Position numbers and translations under genes: made by a program. A DNA stretch of 64,000 bases from Sporolactobacillus laevolacticus DSM 442 (lineage in GTDB: Bacteria; Bacillota; Bacilli; Bacillales; Sporolactobacillaceae), in the NCBI RefSeq assembly GCF_000497245.1, contig NZ_AWTC01000001.1:422411-486410 (forward strand). The letters run 5' to 3'. How positions within the stretch are numbered: position 1 is the stretch's first letter; every line of letters starts with the position of its first letter. The notes below the pieces were generated by a model. It searched no databases. It was given only the letters and a program-made list of their open reading frames with translations, and had not been told where the DNA came from. Of the stretch, positions 8,915-18,521 are shown piece after piece.

Positions 8915-9712
8915 TTAAGTGTTTTGATCAGCATTCCTCGGATCCGCGATTGTTTCACTGTGTTTGAGAAGTAACTCAGCTGCCTCTAACTGTTCTCTTT
9001 TCATTAAAAGAGAGTGCTGGTCCAGCCGGATGAACCAATCGCGTTCATTCCGGCGATCAATAAAGTCCGCCTCATAGTTGCTCATCGTCTGTTCAATATA
9101 GCATTCAGGAGCATAAACCGCCGCCTCAATCTTCATGGAAGCAAGATCATGGCTCTTCAAAAACGCTGAAACAACTGCTTTCGTTCTTCTAAGTGAAATC
9201 AGAGGGCTTATCAATGGACGCATTACCCCATTCGTCATTTCACACCATTTTCTCTGAGTAACATTTCGAAACACATTGCCGGGTTCGCCTTTGAGGGGAT
9301 GAACACAACAGATGATATCATTGGTGATCAGAACGGAATCAAGCTGTACGGGACCGGATTTTGTAAGCAATACGGGCTGATACATGAAAAAGGAAACATC
9401 ATTGATGCCCTCAAGGATCCTTCTTAGCCACAGTTCAGCATGTATTTTGTCTGGGCGTATCGACCATTCAAATGCAGTTCTCGTCGACCAGTCCAGTTGC
9501 TTTTCGAACATCCAGTTTCCGAATTCTATTTTTAATGGCTTATTATATTTATCGTCTTGTTGTGTCCGGGTTTTAATGTCTAACCGGTTTTCCCATCTTT
9601 CTTTCCACTCTTCCATGCGTTTCTTCTTCAGCCATGTAAAACGATTGGCATAACAACGCAGGTCCACTTGATACCGTGAGACGCACTGGTTGATCTTGAT
9701 GAGCTGGGCCAT
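8915..9712 (-). CDS. NERD-like protein, YtlQ-type
   Basis: This 265-aa soluble protein has a basic, tryptophan-rich N-terminal segment (residues about 17-45). The central part has the predicted strands PVQLDSVLITNDIICCVHP, reminiscent of NERD/restriction-like nuclease cores. Position between ytmP and the ytlP homologue suggests the YtlQ family. The active site is not obvious, so the nuclease label is tentative. GAAGGTG precedes the ATG. Confidence 0.65.
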   Translation of the reverse strand: MAQLIKINQCVSRYQVDLRCYANRFTWLKKKRMEEWKERWENRLDIKTRTQQDDKYNKPLKIEFGNWMFEKQLDWSTRTAFEWSIRPDKIHAELWLRRILEGINDVSFFMYQPVLLTKSGPVQLDSVLITNDIICCVHPLKGEPGNVFRNVTQRKWCEMTNGVMRPLISPLISLRRTKAVVSAFLKSHDLASMKIEAAVYAPECYIEQTMSNYEADFIDRRNERDWFIRLDQHSLLMKREQLEAAELLLKHSETIADPRNADQNT

Positions 9713-9820
9713 TTTTTCACCTTCATTACTCTGTTCTATTCCCGATTTTATCTTAACCTAAGCAGCACATTTATTTTGAAAAGCCCTTAACAGTATAAAA
9801 CAAAGCGACTTTAATAGCAT

Positions 9821-10378
9821 TTATTCTTTTTGAAATGGAAAGTCTGCGACGGATTGATATTGAGGCTTCTGTCCCGGGCGGACGGCAAATAGCGCTACAT
9901 GACTGACTTCCCACGATTGACTGTCTCGTGTATAATCACCCTTTGGTAGACTATGCTGAAACGCTCCTTGATCCCATCTTTTAGCTATTGTGATATGCGG
10001 GTGGAAAGCCCGCGCTTCTAAATCAAAACCAATGTCCGCAAGCACGTTCCCGATGCGTTCACGAAGCTCAGTCAATTCTTGTGAGTGGTCAAGAGAAGCG
10101 AACAATACACGAGGCTGTTGTTTGTCCCCAAATCCGTCGATACCCGAGAGTGTTACTCGAAAAAATGCGGTCTGTTGCGCTATTTCTCTTACTGATTGAA
10201 TCATCTTCAATCGCTTGTCATCATTTATTGCTCCAAAGAAAAACAACGTGATATGAAAGTCCTGTGGACCTGTCCATCGTTTATAGCTAACGTAAGGTTT
10301 AAGACTGTCTGCCGTTTGTTGCAGACCTACAGCCACATGTTCAGGAACCGGAATAGCCAGAAAAAAATGATCGGACAA
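9821..10378 (-). CDS. thpR: RNA 2',3'-cyclic phosphodiesterase (LigT/ThpR, YtlP)
   Basis: This is a 2H phosphoesterase that opens 2',3'-cyclic phosphate ends of RNA. The two catalytic motifs HITLFFFG and HITIAKR are present about 85 residues apart. Start choice: GAGAAAGGG abuts the ATG at 10387, leaving no spacing, while the TTG at 10378 (protein MSDHFFLAI) has proper spacing, so I prefer the TTG. ATGs at 10387 and 10405 are alternatives. It is divergent from the cysteine-synthase gene. Confidence 0.88.
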   Translation of the reverse strand: MSDHFFLAIPVPEHVAVGLQQTADSLKPYVSYKRWTGPQDFHITLFFFGAINDDKRLKMIQSVREIAQQTAFFRVTLSGIDGFGDKQQPRVLFASLDHSQELTELRERIGNVLADIGFDLEARAFHPHITIAKRWDQGAFQHSLPKGDYTRDSQSWEVSHVALFAVRPGQKPQYQSVADFPFQKE

Positions 10379-10612
10379 TTTCTTCATCCCTTTCTCAATG
10401 ATCATAACGGTGTCTGCCCAGTGAAGGCAAGGTTTTCAGTAAAGATATTACTATACAATTTGCCCCTATTTACTTGGAAATAATTCTTCAACGGTCGACC
10501 CGACCTATATTTCTCCTGTATAATAGAAACAATAAAAGAGGACAGTTCGATTCAAGCGGCTTTCAAATCATGCTTTCAAGCCTTTGGATCGATGCAGAAA
10601 AGAGAGGTATGT

Positions 10613-11545
10613 ATGGATAAAATCGTCCAATCAATCGATGATCTCGTTGGAAAAACCCCAATGGTTCGCCTGAATCGCCTTCCCGATCCAAATGGTGCCA
10701 CCATCTACGTAAAATTGGAATATTTTAATCCCACAAAAAGTGTGAAGGATCGTGCCGCTTTATACATGATTCTCGAAGCGGAGCGTCAAGGCCTTCTAAA
10801 ACCAGGTTCAACGATCATTGAACCCACATCTGGAAATATGGGGATCGGGCTTGCCATGACAGCAGTCGCTCGCGGTTATAAAGCAATTATTGTCATGCCG
10901 GATACAATGACGCAGGAACGTATCAATTTGTTAAAGGCATTTGGAGCGGAAGTCTTTTTGACACCAGGCAAAGATAAAATGCCGGGTGCAATAAAAAAAG
11001 CGAGAGAATTAGCGCAAAAACTTCCTAACAGCTATATGCCGATGCAATTTGAAAATCAAGCAAACCCCGATGCTCATCGGAAAACAACAGCTACCGAAAT
11101 TATTGACGATGTCCATTCACTTGGACGCCCGCTGACCGCGTTTGTCGGTGCAGCAGGAACGGGCGGAACAGTAACAGGTGCCGGAACCGCACTAAAAGAG
11201 GTATTTCCCGAAATGACTGTACATATTTGTGAACCCGCGGGTTCGCCTGTATATTCCGGTGGAAAACCCGGACGGCACAAAATCGTGGGTACAAGCCCTG
11301 GTTTTATTCCAAAAACAATGGATCTTTCAATCGTTGATGAAATTATTGAAGTCAGTGATGAAGATGCTTACGAAATCACGAGACGTCTGGCTAGTGAAGA
11401 AGGGATTTTGTGCGGTCCTTCGTCCGGCGCTTCCGTGTTTGTCGCCCTGCAGGTTGCGAAACGTTTTAAACCCGAACAGGTGGTTGTTTGCATTATCAAT
11501 GATACAGGCGAGCGCTATTTGTCCGGAGACATATTTCCGCGTTAA
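10613..11545 (+). CDS. Cysteine synthase family protein (YtkP-like)
   Basis: This is a 310-aa PLP-dependent fold-type II enzyme. The PLP lysine sits in NPTKSVKDRA. The substrate loop TSGNMGIGLAM, the phosphate-binding loop GTGGTVTGAG and the motif GPSSGAS follow. It matches O-acetylserine sulfhydrylase (cysteine synthase), and by neighbourhood the YtkP paralogue. The exact substrate cannot be told from sequence. AGAGAGGT lies just before the ATG used; an ATG 21 bases upstream is less likely. Confidence 0.9.
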   Translation: MDKIVQSIDDLVGKTPMVRLNRLPDPNGATIYVKLEYFNPTKSVKDRAALYMILEAERQGLLKPGSTIIEPTSGNMGIGLAMTAVARGYKAIIVMPDTMTQERINLLKAFGAEVFLTPGKDKMPGAIKKARELAQKLPNSYMPMQFENQANPDAHRKTTATEIIDDVHSLGRPLTAFVGAAGTGGTVTGAGTALKEVFPEMTVHICEPAGSPVYSGGKPGRHKIVGTSPGFIPKTMDLSIVDEIIEVSDEDAYEITRRLASEEGILCGPSSGASVFVALQVAKRFKPEQVVVCIINDTGERYLSGDIFPR

Positions 11546-11558
11546 TTTAATTTTTAAT

Positions 11559-11592
11559 CCCCTTCGTCTTTCTCATTGAAGGGGGTTTTTTT
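11559..11592 (+). terminator. Rho-independent terminator
   Basis: CCCCTTC and GAAGGGG form a hairpin followed by seven T, right after the cysteine-synthase-like gene. Confidence 0.9.
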
Positions 11593-11684
11593 GCTACAGA
11601 ACGCGTAAAAGACAATCTGACATAATTATTATAATAAAGCTCTGTTCATTTCTACCGTTGATTATGATCCATAGTTTAGACAGA

Positions 11685-11775
11685 CGAAATTTGCGAAGCT
11701 CCACGGCCGCACTTGTTGATGAGAGTAAATATTTGTGTTGATTAACAAGATCCAATAATAGAACCATAAAAAAAG
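11685..11775 (+). repeat. Degenerate Bacillaceae palindromic repeat, copy 1
   Basis: GGCCGCAC, GTTGATG and AGAGT recur in the copy near 63800, and CAAGATCCAATAATAGAAC recurs nearly unchanged in the copy at 24030-24120. The stretch 11593-12057 holds this repeat, low-GC sequence and the leader of ytzE, but no supported gene. Confidence 0.6.
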
Positions 11776-12057
11776 AAAAAATTTTCCGAGGAAATGTTTG
11801 ACTTTTTTGATTAAAGAGTTATATTTAAGTTGTTTAACAGAATATTTAGTGACATCATGACTCTGGCACGGGAATTTAACTGCTTCATTCAATGATACTG
11901 ATACCCAGTTAAAAAGGAGTGAGTGACCCCACTTCTTACCTACCCAATCAATTGGAAGGATTTCTAATGGAAATCCCCTGTGTTTTTACTCTTGTTTGAA
12001 TATTTTGCTCAATGAAAGGCATACCTTTTATTGATAAATAATCTGGGGAGTGGTTAT

Positions 12058-12276
12058 TTGAGTCCTTCAACTGATCGAATGCTAAATCGCGTTAGGTCCG
12101 TTTATTTGTTTATTCGCAGACAAGGTACTGTCACGACGAAAGAGCTGGTTGAAGAATTTGACATGACACAGAGAACAATGCAAAGAGACTTAAATATTCT
12201 TACTTATAATGATTTGGTCAAAAGTCCTCGAAAAGGTCAATGGACCGTAACGAAAAAAAAAGTTAAAGTTTCTTGA
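12058..12276 (+). CDS. ytzE: DeoR-type HTH protein YtzE
   Basis: This 72-aa protein is only a winged helix-turn-helix of the DeoR type (VTTKELVEEFDMTQRTMQRD), with no sugar-phosphate sensor domain. It closely resembles B. subtilis YtzE in length and sequence. The start is TTG at 12058 because GGGGAGTGG lies just upstream; an in-frame TTG further upstream has no site. Its targets are unknown. Confidence 0.88.
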   Translation: MSPSTDRMLNRVRSVYLFIRRQGTVTTKELVEEFDMTQRTMQRDLNILTYNDLVKSPRKGQWTVTKKKVKVS

Positions 12277-12301
12277 GCTGTTTTTTTAACAGCTCTTTTT
12301 A
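12275..12301 (+). terminator. Terminator after ytzE
   Basis: GAGCTGTT and AACAGCTC form a hairpin followed by TTTTTAT. The stem begins within the stop codon. Confidence 0.88.
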
Positions 12302-12383
12302 TTTGCCTTAGTTTCACTCCCTGCAGTTTCACATCCTGGCCTGTACATGGTCAAATATCATTCTTGAACATAGACTATAGATG

Positions 12384-12394
12384 ATTCTCAACAT
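12384..12394 (+). promoter_or_regulatory. Possible sporulation sigma -10 element
   Basis: The sequence from 12370 contains CATAGACTA, which fits the CATAnnnTA -10 pattern of the mother-cell sigma factors (SigE/SigK). A clear -35 at correct spacing is missing. Coordinates are approximate, and this is a weak call. Confidence 0.25.
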
Positions 12395-12421
12395 CTTTTA
12401 TGTTCAAGGAGGAATACATCA

Positions 12422-12922
12422 ATGTTTTCAAACACTAATCCTTCGTCATTTCAGGCAGATGCAAGCATTTTTCAGCCATCTGCCGCACCACGAGGAAGAA
12501 TCGATCAGCAAGACGCATTTGGATTCCAAAACGATCCGGCCGAACAACCATTTGGGTATTCTGCAGATACGGCATTCCCTTTTCCTCAATCTCAGGGAAC
12601 AGGTGATCCATACATGGAAAACAGTTTTAATTGGGAAGGATCTGCGTCGACTTCAGATGGACGACAACTGCAACAGCCCCCGCGTCCGCCACAGCCTCCG
12701 TTCAACCCACAGCAGTTTGAACGCAGGTTAAGACAGCTTGAACGGCAACAGCAACAATTTGAACGGCAGTTAAGACAGGTCGAACGGCAACAGGAACTAT
12801 TTCAACGAGAATTGCAGAGCCTAGATCGCCGGGTGCGTGCCATTGAACGAAGACTTGGTTTCCCGATTCCTCCAATTGGCGGACCTGGTGGTCCTGGTGG
12901 TCCCGGCTTTCCGCCAAGATAA
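12422..12922 (+). CDS. Low-complexity coiled-coil protein with GPG-rich tail, coat-like
   Basis: I do not recognise this 166-aa protein. Residues 1-95 are rich in Q, S, F and P. Residues 98-145 are three 14-residue heptad-pair repeats (QFERRLRQLERQQQ, QFERQLRQVERQQE, LFQRELQSLDRRVR) that should form a coiled coil. The tail carries collagen-like GGP triplets and ends FPPR. AAGGAGG precedes the ATG. Composition and the possible sporulation -10 upstream suggest a spore coat or exosporium structural protein, but that is inference. The gene stands alone between two terminators. Confidence 0.75.
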   Translation: MFSNTNPSSFQADASIFQPSAAPRGRIDQQDAFGFQNDPAEQPFGYSADTAFPFPQSQGTGDPYMENSFNWEGSASTSDGRQLQQPPRPPQPPFNPQQFERRLRQLERQQQQFERQLRQVERQQELFQRELQSLDRRVRAIERRLGFPIPPIGGPGGPGGPGFPPR

Positions 12923-12950
12923 ACTTTTTTATGACTCAATGAACACAAAA

Positions 12951-12985
12951 AACGTCCGAAAACAGTTGCGTTTTCGGACGTTTTT
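12951..12985 (+). terminator. Strong terminator after coat-like gene
   Basis: A 13-bp perfect stem (AACGTCCGAAAAC with GTTTTCGGACGTT) is followed by TTTTT. Confidence 0.92.
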
Positions 12986-13087
12986 CTGTCAATTATTGAA
13001 TGAAAAAGAACAGTTGGTACAAAAATTGTTAGGTTAACTGTATTTTGTATCACAATCATTCAATCAAGCATGCGAACCACCGAGAGA

Positions 13088-14683
13088 TTAGCTGGCTTTT
13101 TGTTCTCTCAATCTCCCGACCACTCGTCTCAGCAATCCTGTCCATTTCGCGAGTGCCAAATAAACAGCTGCGCCAATGAGTACACTCAAAATAATCACAA
13201 TCATCGCCTCACCTCTGCTGCTTGGCACATTGCCCCCAAACAGCAGGAACACAAGCTGAATAGCCAGCCCCATAACAACTGTATAGCCTACGATATGGAT
13301 CAATTGCTGCACAATCATCGAAAAATGGTAATCGGTTGCTCGTTTAACCGCAATCAAATTAATGAGAATACAGACGGCGTAGCCGATATCAGTAGCAATT
13401 ACCGGGCCCACCAGTCCGAAAAATTTCATAAACGCCGGATTAAGCAATATTTTAATCAGGACACCGACACCAAGGCTGACCAATGTCACACGCTGATGAT
13501 TAATTCCCTGAAGAATAGAGGCCGTCACCTGAAACATAGCAAAGAAAATAGCAGTCGGTGCATACCACATCAGAACTTGTCCACCAATTTGCAGTTTTTC
13601 CGGACCAATTTCAAAGAGCAAGCCATGAACCATGTAGCCAAGAATGGACAGACCGATGGAAGCAGGAATGGTTAAAAACAGAACAAGCTCAAAAGCTTGT
13701 GTGATCTTGTCATTAACATCAGCGATTTTGCCCATCGAATAAGACTTGATAATCGCCGGAACAGCACTGACAGCTAGGGATGTTGCCAGTGTCACCGGAA
13801 TCATTACCATTTTTTGATCATTCACCGTTAGGTCGGTAATAATAATTTCTTTTATTCGTTTTCCATACTCCAAATAATGAAAGGCCATACCTTGATCAAT
13901 CGCCTGATACAGCTGCATGGCAATGCCAACAGCCACAAAGGGAACAGCATAAGTCACCAGTTCTTTATACATGGATAAATAAGAAATTTTGTAACGCCGA
14001 TTGCTCTTTTGAGGCATGTTGTTCAAATAAGGACGCCTGACCACCCAGTAATGCAGCATCACATAAAGACCTGCGACTGCGCCGACAAACGCTGCGAAGG
14101 TTGCCAGCGCTGCTGCAGTCACCGGTGAACCGCTGAATACCTTCATGACAAGGAATGCGCCTATTAAGATAAAAGCAATACGCACAATTTGTTCAACAAC
14201 CTGTGAAACAGCTGTAGGACCCATGGATTGATAGCCCTGGAAATAACCGCGCATTAAGCTCATCACGGGAACAACGAGAATGGCAATACTGACCACACGT
14301 GTGACCAGCACTACATCCGGTAATGTCTCAGCAGGAACACCGTAGATGTCAGCAATATAAGGAGCCCCTAAAAAAAGGATAAGGAAACCAATAACTCCAG
14401 TAATCGACATTAACAGCAACCCAGATTTTAAAAGCCGCTTTCCAGATTGATAATCACCCATCGCATTGTACTTGGAGACAAATTTGGAAACCGCAAGTGG
14501 GAGCCCCATGGTCGATATACTGAGCATGATCGCATAAGGTGTGTAGGCGAATCCATAGAGAAAGGTCCCTTCAGTACCAGTCAATGCATTGTATGGAATG
14601 ATAAACAATATACCGAGTAATCTTGATACAAAAGCGGCGATCGTTAGGATCATCGCTCCTCGAATCATTTTTGATGCGGACAT
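13088..14683 (-). CDS. ytgP: MurJ-type lipid II flippase / MATE-like YtgP
   Basis: This 531-aa polytopic membrane protein of the MVF/polysaccharide-transport superfamily has about 14 hydrophobic segments. It is orthologous by sequence and position to B. subtilis YtgP (MurJ), which flips lipid II for peptidoglycan synthesis. Typical N-terminal stretches are RGAMILTIAAFVSRLLGI and STMGLPLAVSKFVSKYNA. TAGGAG lies nine bases before the ATG. It is downstream of leuS on the same strand, separated by a terminator. Confidence 0.92.
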   Translation of the reverse strand: MSASKMIRGAMILTIAAFVSRLLGILFIIPYNALTGTEGTFLYGFAYTPYAIMLSISTMGLPLAVSKFVSKYNAMGDYQSGKRLLKSGLLLMSITGVIGFLILFLGAPYIADIYGVPAETLPDVVLVTRVVSIAILVVPVMSLMRGYFQGYQSMGPTAVSQVVEQIVRIAFILIGAFLVMKVFSGSPVTAAALATFAAFVGAVAGLYVMLHYWVVRRPYLNNMPQKSNRRYKISYLSMYKELVTYAVPFVAVGIAMQLYQAIDQGMAFHYLEYGKRIKEIIITDLTVNDQKMVMIPVTLATSLAVSAVPAIIKSYSMGKIADVNDKITQAFELVLFLTIPASIGLSILGYMVHGLLFEIGPEKLQIGGQVLMWYAPTAIFFAMFQVTASILQGINHQRVTLVSLGVGVLIKILLNPAFMKFFGLVGPVIATDIGYAVCILINLIAVKRATDYHFSMIVQQLIHIVGYTVVMGLAIQLVFLLFGGNVPSSRGEAMIVIILSVLIGAAVYLALAKWTGLLRRVVGRLREQKAS

Positions 14684-14870
14684 CAGTCAACGCTCCTAAA
14701 CCTTCAATTGGGCAAGTTGCCCACAACTCTTAGTATTTTACCACAATATTTTAACCATGCAGCATGCCTTTTGCCCGCTCTTACACGAATTGTCACATTT
14801 TGTCGTCCGACCAGAATGTTTCCCAATCGAAACTTACTTAATACAACACGATAAGCTCCTCGCAGGCATA

Positions 14871-14911
14871 AGAAAACCGCTTCTATGCGTTCGCATCGAA
14901 AGCGGTTTTTA
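14871..14911 (-). terminator. Terminator of leuS
   Basis: AACCGCTT and AAGCGGTT form a long-loop hairpin followed on the minus strand by TTCTT. It can also work on the plus strand. Confidence 0.75.
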
Positions 14912-14924
14912 TGAGGTGCCTGGA

Positions 14925-17354
14925 TTATTTAGCTACAATATTGACAAGTTTATCCGGTACAGCGACTACTTTCTTAATGTCTTTGCCTTCCAGCTGTTCC
15001 TTAATATTATTTTCGCTCATTGCAATTTCCTGCAGCTTATCCCTTGACGTGCCTTTTTCAACATTGAATCGGGCACGGATCTTGCCATTTACTTGAACAA
15101 TGATTTCAATCTGTTCTTCAACCAGTTTGCTTGCATCATAGGCAGGCCATACTGATTTTTCAACTGACTGATCATGGCCGAGCAGCGACCAGATTTCTTC
15201 ACTGATGTGCGGCGCTATCGGCGAAAGGAGCTTAATGAATCCTTCTGCCATATATGCCGGAATCTGTTCTTGTTTGTACGCTTCGTTAATAAAAGTCATC
15301 AATTGTGCGATTCCGGTATTGAAATGCATAATCTCAAAGTCCTCGGTCACTTTTTTCACTGTCTGATGATAGACTTTTTCAAATTCGCTATCAGCTGCTG
15401 CTTCTTTTGATACCGCATCCGATAGGAATCCTTCCGCCGTCACAAACAGTCTCCAAATGCGGTCCAGGAATCGGCGCGATCCGTCAATGCCTGTTTCCGA
15501 CCAAGGTTTTGCGGCATCAATTGGACCCATAAACATTTCGTACAAACGCAGCGTATCCGCACCATGAGAAGCGACAATTTCATCCGGATTGATAACATTT
15601 CCTTTTGATTTGCTCATTTTTTCATGGTTGGTTCCAAGAATCATGCCCTGATTGACCAATTTCTGGAATGGTTCTTTTGTTGGCACAACACCTAGATCAT
15701 AGAGTGCTTTATGCCAGAACCGCGCATAGAGCAGATGCAGTACGGCGTGTTCCGCCCCGCCGACATATAGGTCAACAGACAGCCAGCGTTTCAGTTTCTC
15801 AGGATCCGCCAGCTTTTCTTTATTATGCGGATCAATATAGCGGAGGAAGTACCAGCTGCTCCCTGCCCATTGTGGCATTGTGTTCGTCTCACGGCGGCCG
15901 TTCATGCCTGTTTCTTCATCAATCACATTGATCCAATCCGTATCGTTTGCCAGCGGCGATTCGCCGGTCCCAGACGGCTTGATGTTCTCCGTCTTCGGGA
16001 GACGAAGAGGCAGCTCTTCTTCAGGAACGGGCTTGAGTGTGCCATCTTCCATGTGAATAATCGGAATCGGTTCACCCCAATAGCGTTGGCGGCTGAATAG
16101 CCAGTCGCGCAGACGAAATGTAATTTTGCGATTGCCGACTTTATGTTCTTCGAGCCAGTCAATCATTTTCGTAATGGCTTCTTTCTTACCAAGTCCGTCC
16201 AGGAATTCGGAATTCACATGTTCGCCGTCTCCAGTGTACGCTTCTTTTGAAAGATCACCACCGGCAACCACTTCGATGATTGGAAGATCAAATTTCCGTG
16301 CAAATTCGTAGTCACGCTCATCATGTCCCGGAACGGCCATAATGGCTCCGGATCCGTATGTGATCAGTACATAATCAGCAATCCAGATCGGCACTTTTTT
16401 GCCGTTGACCGGATTGATCGCATAAGCTCCTGTAAAGGCTCCTGTCTTTGTCTTCGCAAGATCGGTGCGTTCAAGATCGCTTTTGGCCGCCACTTCATCG
16501 CGATATTTATTAACCGCTTCTTTTTGTTCAGGAGAGACAATTTTGTCGACAAGCTTGTGTTCAGGCGCGAGCACCATATAGGTTGCACCAAACAGTGTGT
16601 CAGGACGTGTAGTGAAGACCGTGACACTTTCTCCTTCTTGACCGTCTATTTGGAAATTAACTTCTGCACCTTCAGATCGGCCGATCCAGTGCCGCTGCAT
16701 TTCTTTAATGCTTTCCGGCCAGTCCAGGTCTTCCAGATCATCGAGTAAACGATCCGCATAGGCTGTGATTTTCAGCATCCATTGTCTCATCGGTTTACGA
16801 ATAACTGGAAAACCGCCGCGCTCGCTCTTTCCGTCAATGACTTCCTCGTTTGCAAGAACAGTGCCTAACGCAGGGCACCAGTTAACCGGAACTTCAGCGA
16901 TATAGGCGAGGCCCTTTTTATAGAGCTGCAGGAAAATCCATTGAGTCCATTTGTAATACTCTGGATCGGTTGTATTTACTTCACGATTCCAGTCATAAGA
17001 AAAGCCAAGCGATTTAATTTGCCTTTTAAATGTTGCAACGTTCTTTTGCGTAAAATCCGCCGGATCATGACCAGTATCCAGCGCGTATTGTTCAGCAGGA
17101 AGCCCAAACGCATCCCAGCCCATCGGATGCAGTACCTCAAAGCCTTGCATCCGTTTCATGCGTGCCATAATATCAGTCGCTGTATATCCTTCCGGATGTC
17201 CGACATGCAGCCCCTTTCCTGAAGGGTACGGGAACATATCCAGTACATAATATTTTGGTTTATCCGAATCATCATTTGTCTTGAATGTTTGATGATCATC
17301 CCAGTATTTTTGCCATTTTGCTTCAATTTTCCGATGATCAAAAGCCATTGCCAT
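14925..17354 (-). CDS. leuS: Leucyl-tRNA synthetase
   Basis: This 809-aa class I aminoacyl-tRNA synthetase has the HIGH-type motif [16 protein letters not shown] near the N-terminus and KMSKSKGNV in the C-terminal half. A CP1 editing insertion lies between them. GGGAGG lies eight bases before the chosen ATG; an upstream in-frame ATG has no site. Expression is controlled by the leucine T-box leader immediately upstream. Confidence 0.97.
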   Translation of the reverse strand: MAMAFDHRKIEAKWQKYWDDHQTFKTNDDSDKPKYYVLDMFPYPSGKGLHVGHPEGYTATDIMARMKRMQGFEVLHPMGWDAFGLPAEQYALDTGHDPADFTQKNVATFKRQIKSLGFSYDWNREVNTTDPEYYKWTQWIFLQLYKKGLAYIAEVPVNWCPALGTVLANEEVIDGKSERGGFPVIRKPMRQWMLKITAYADRLLDDLEDLDWPESIKEMQRHWIGRSEGAEVNFQIDGQEGESVTVFTTRPDTLFGATYMVLAPEHKLVDKIVSPEQKEAVNKYRDEVAAKSDLERTDLAKTKTGAFTGAYAINPVNGKKVPIWIADYVLITYGSGAIMAVPGHDERDYEFARKFDLPIIEVVAGGDLSKEAYTGDGEHVNSEFLDGLGKKEAITKMIDWLEEHKVGNRKITFRLRDWLFSRQRYWGEPIPIIHMEDGTLKPVPEEELPLRLPKTENIKPSGTGESPLANDTDWINVIDEETGMNGRRETNTMPQWAGSSWYFLRYIDPHNKEKLADPEKLKRWLSVDLYVGGAEHAVLHLLYARFWHKALYDLGVVPTKEPFQKLVNQGMILGTNHEKMSKSKGNVINPDEIVASHGADTLRLYEMFMGPIDAAKPWSETGIDGSRRFLDRIWRLFVTAEGFLSDAVSKEAAADSEFEKVYHQTVKKVTEDFEIMHFNTGIAQLMTFINEAYKQEQIPAYMAEGFIKLLSPIAPHISEEIWSLLGHDQSVEKSVWPAYDASKLVEEQIEIIVQVNGKIRARFNVEKGTSRDKLQEIAMSENNIKEQLEGKDIKKVVAVPDKLVNIVAK

Positions 17355-17401
17355 GGCGATTTCCTCCCTTTTCACACCCAGCATTTACTTCAAAAAATAT
17401 A

Positions 17402-17665
17402 AAAACCTCCCGCCCTTAACCTGTTGTTAGGGACGAGAGGTTGATTACTTAGTTATATTTCCCGCGGTACCACCCAAATTAGCGTTTGCTTACGAAATAC
17501 GCTCACTTGATACCCGATAACGTGGGTAAACGTCAGAATGCCCAGTGAAGGGCGTCCAGCGACTCAGGAGCGAGTTCACTTGTTCTCCGCTACCGACTCC
17601 CACCAAACACCGGCTCTCTGAGAACGGATAACAAGCTACTTTTCCCCGTCAATGTCATCTTGTTA
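17402..17665 (-). promoter_or_regulatory. T-box riboswitch, leucine (CUC specifier)
   Basis: The T-box sequence GGGTGGTACCGCGGG (minus strand, 17461-17475) is followed by a terminator made of AACCTCTCGTCCC and GGGCGGGAGGTT plus TTTTT (17402-17442). The specifier loop reads GTGAACTCG, giving codon CTC (Leu) at 17572-17574. Uncharged tRNA-Leu would favour the antiterminator and leuS expression. Confidence 0.95.
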
Positions 17666-17681
17666 ATAAGGTTGTGTTTCC

Positions 17682-17710
17682 ATTTTATTGATAATACTAT
17701 GAGATGTCAA
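17682..17710 (-). promoter_or_regulatory. SigA promoter of leuS
   Basis: TTGACA (17705-17710) and TAAAAT (17682-17687) are separated by 17 bases on the minus strand, just upstream of the T-box leader. Confidence 0.8.
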
Positions 17711-17834
17711 CTCGATCCGACCAAAAAGGCGTTTTTCTGATTAGAAAAACCAGAATATAGGCGAAACGAATCTATTCGCACCTCAGTTTTTAACATCTAT
17801 ACATAAATATATACATTCTATTGAGTTTTATCGA

Positions 17835-18341
17835 TCAAAAATTATGTAAATAACTGTTCTCTAGTTCATTAGAATTTACTAACTGGAATGTGCAATTGCT
17901 CAACACTTTAATCGAACCTATATTGGTTTTGAGAACATTTGCAACAATAGCTTTGCAGCTTGGGGGTTCACTAGCCCACACCATCAATGTTCTCAAGGCT
18001 TCTGTCATGAGTCCTTTTTTTCTATAATTAGGTGAAATACTGTATCCAACCTCTGAATATCCATTTTCATCCGGTAATCCTTTAAAACCGATAAAACCGA
18101 TTCCTTTTTCAGTTTTCTTATCAATAATCAACCAATAAGTGTACCAATTATGATTATCTTCATGCACGCCCTGCATCTTCTTAATCTTCTTCGCTATTGC
18201 CAGTAGTGCAGTATCAGACATTGCTTCAGGCTCAATATGAAGTTCAGAACTATTCATTTCACCATTGTTGATATGTACTAGTTCATTAAGTGATAAAGCC
18301 TTTAGGAGCAATCTCTTTGACGCCAATTTTACCGTACTCAA
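17835..18341 (-). CDS. GNAT family N-acetyltransferase
   Basis: This 168-aa RimJ/RimL-like acetyltransferase begins with VKLASKRLLLKAL and has an acetyl-CoA loop region YRKKGLMTEALRTL. The acceptor is unknown. AAGGAGG lies seven bases before the TTG start. It is AT-richer than its neighbours and interrupts the conserved leuS-ytqA order, so it may be a recent insertion. Confidence 0.85.
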   Translation of the reverse strand: MSTVKLASKRLLLKALSLNELVHINNGEMNSSELHIEPEAMSDTALLAIAKKIKKMQGVHEDNHNWYTYWLIIDKKTEKGIGFIGFKGLPDENGYSEVGYSISPNYRKKGLMTEALRTLMVWASEPPSCKAIVANVLKTNIGSIKVLSNCTFQLVNSNELENSYLHNF

Positions 18342-18521
18342 TCTGCTGCCTCCTTGCTGTATTCTAAAATCAATTTACAAACCTTGATTCACCTTATTAT
18401 TACTATTTTTAATTTCATAGTAAGGGAATCCGAACCAACTCATCCTACTCAGAATCAACTTCTTTATGTTTTGTGTAATGTTTGCTAGAATGTGCGATAG
18501 GTTAATGAAAGGAGCCTCGTA

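Noticed and set aside
11662..11892. 76-codon frame on the minus strand
   Set aside because: It runs through the palindromic repeat and low-GC spacer, has no ribosome site and no recognisable domain.
13070..13675. 201-codon frame opposite ytgP
   Set aside because: Composition (many N, H and Q) is that of a reverse-strand shadow of a membrane protein gene.
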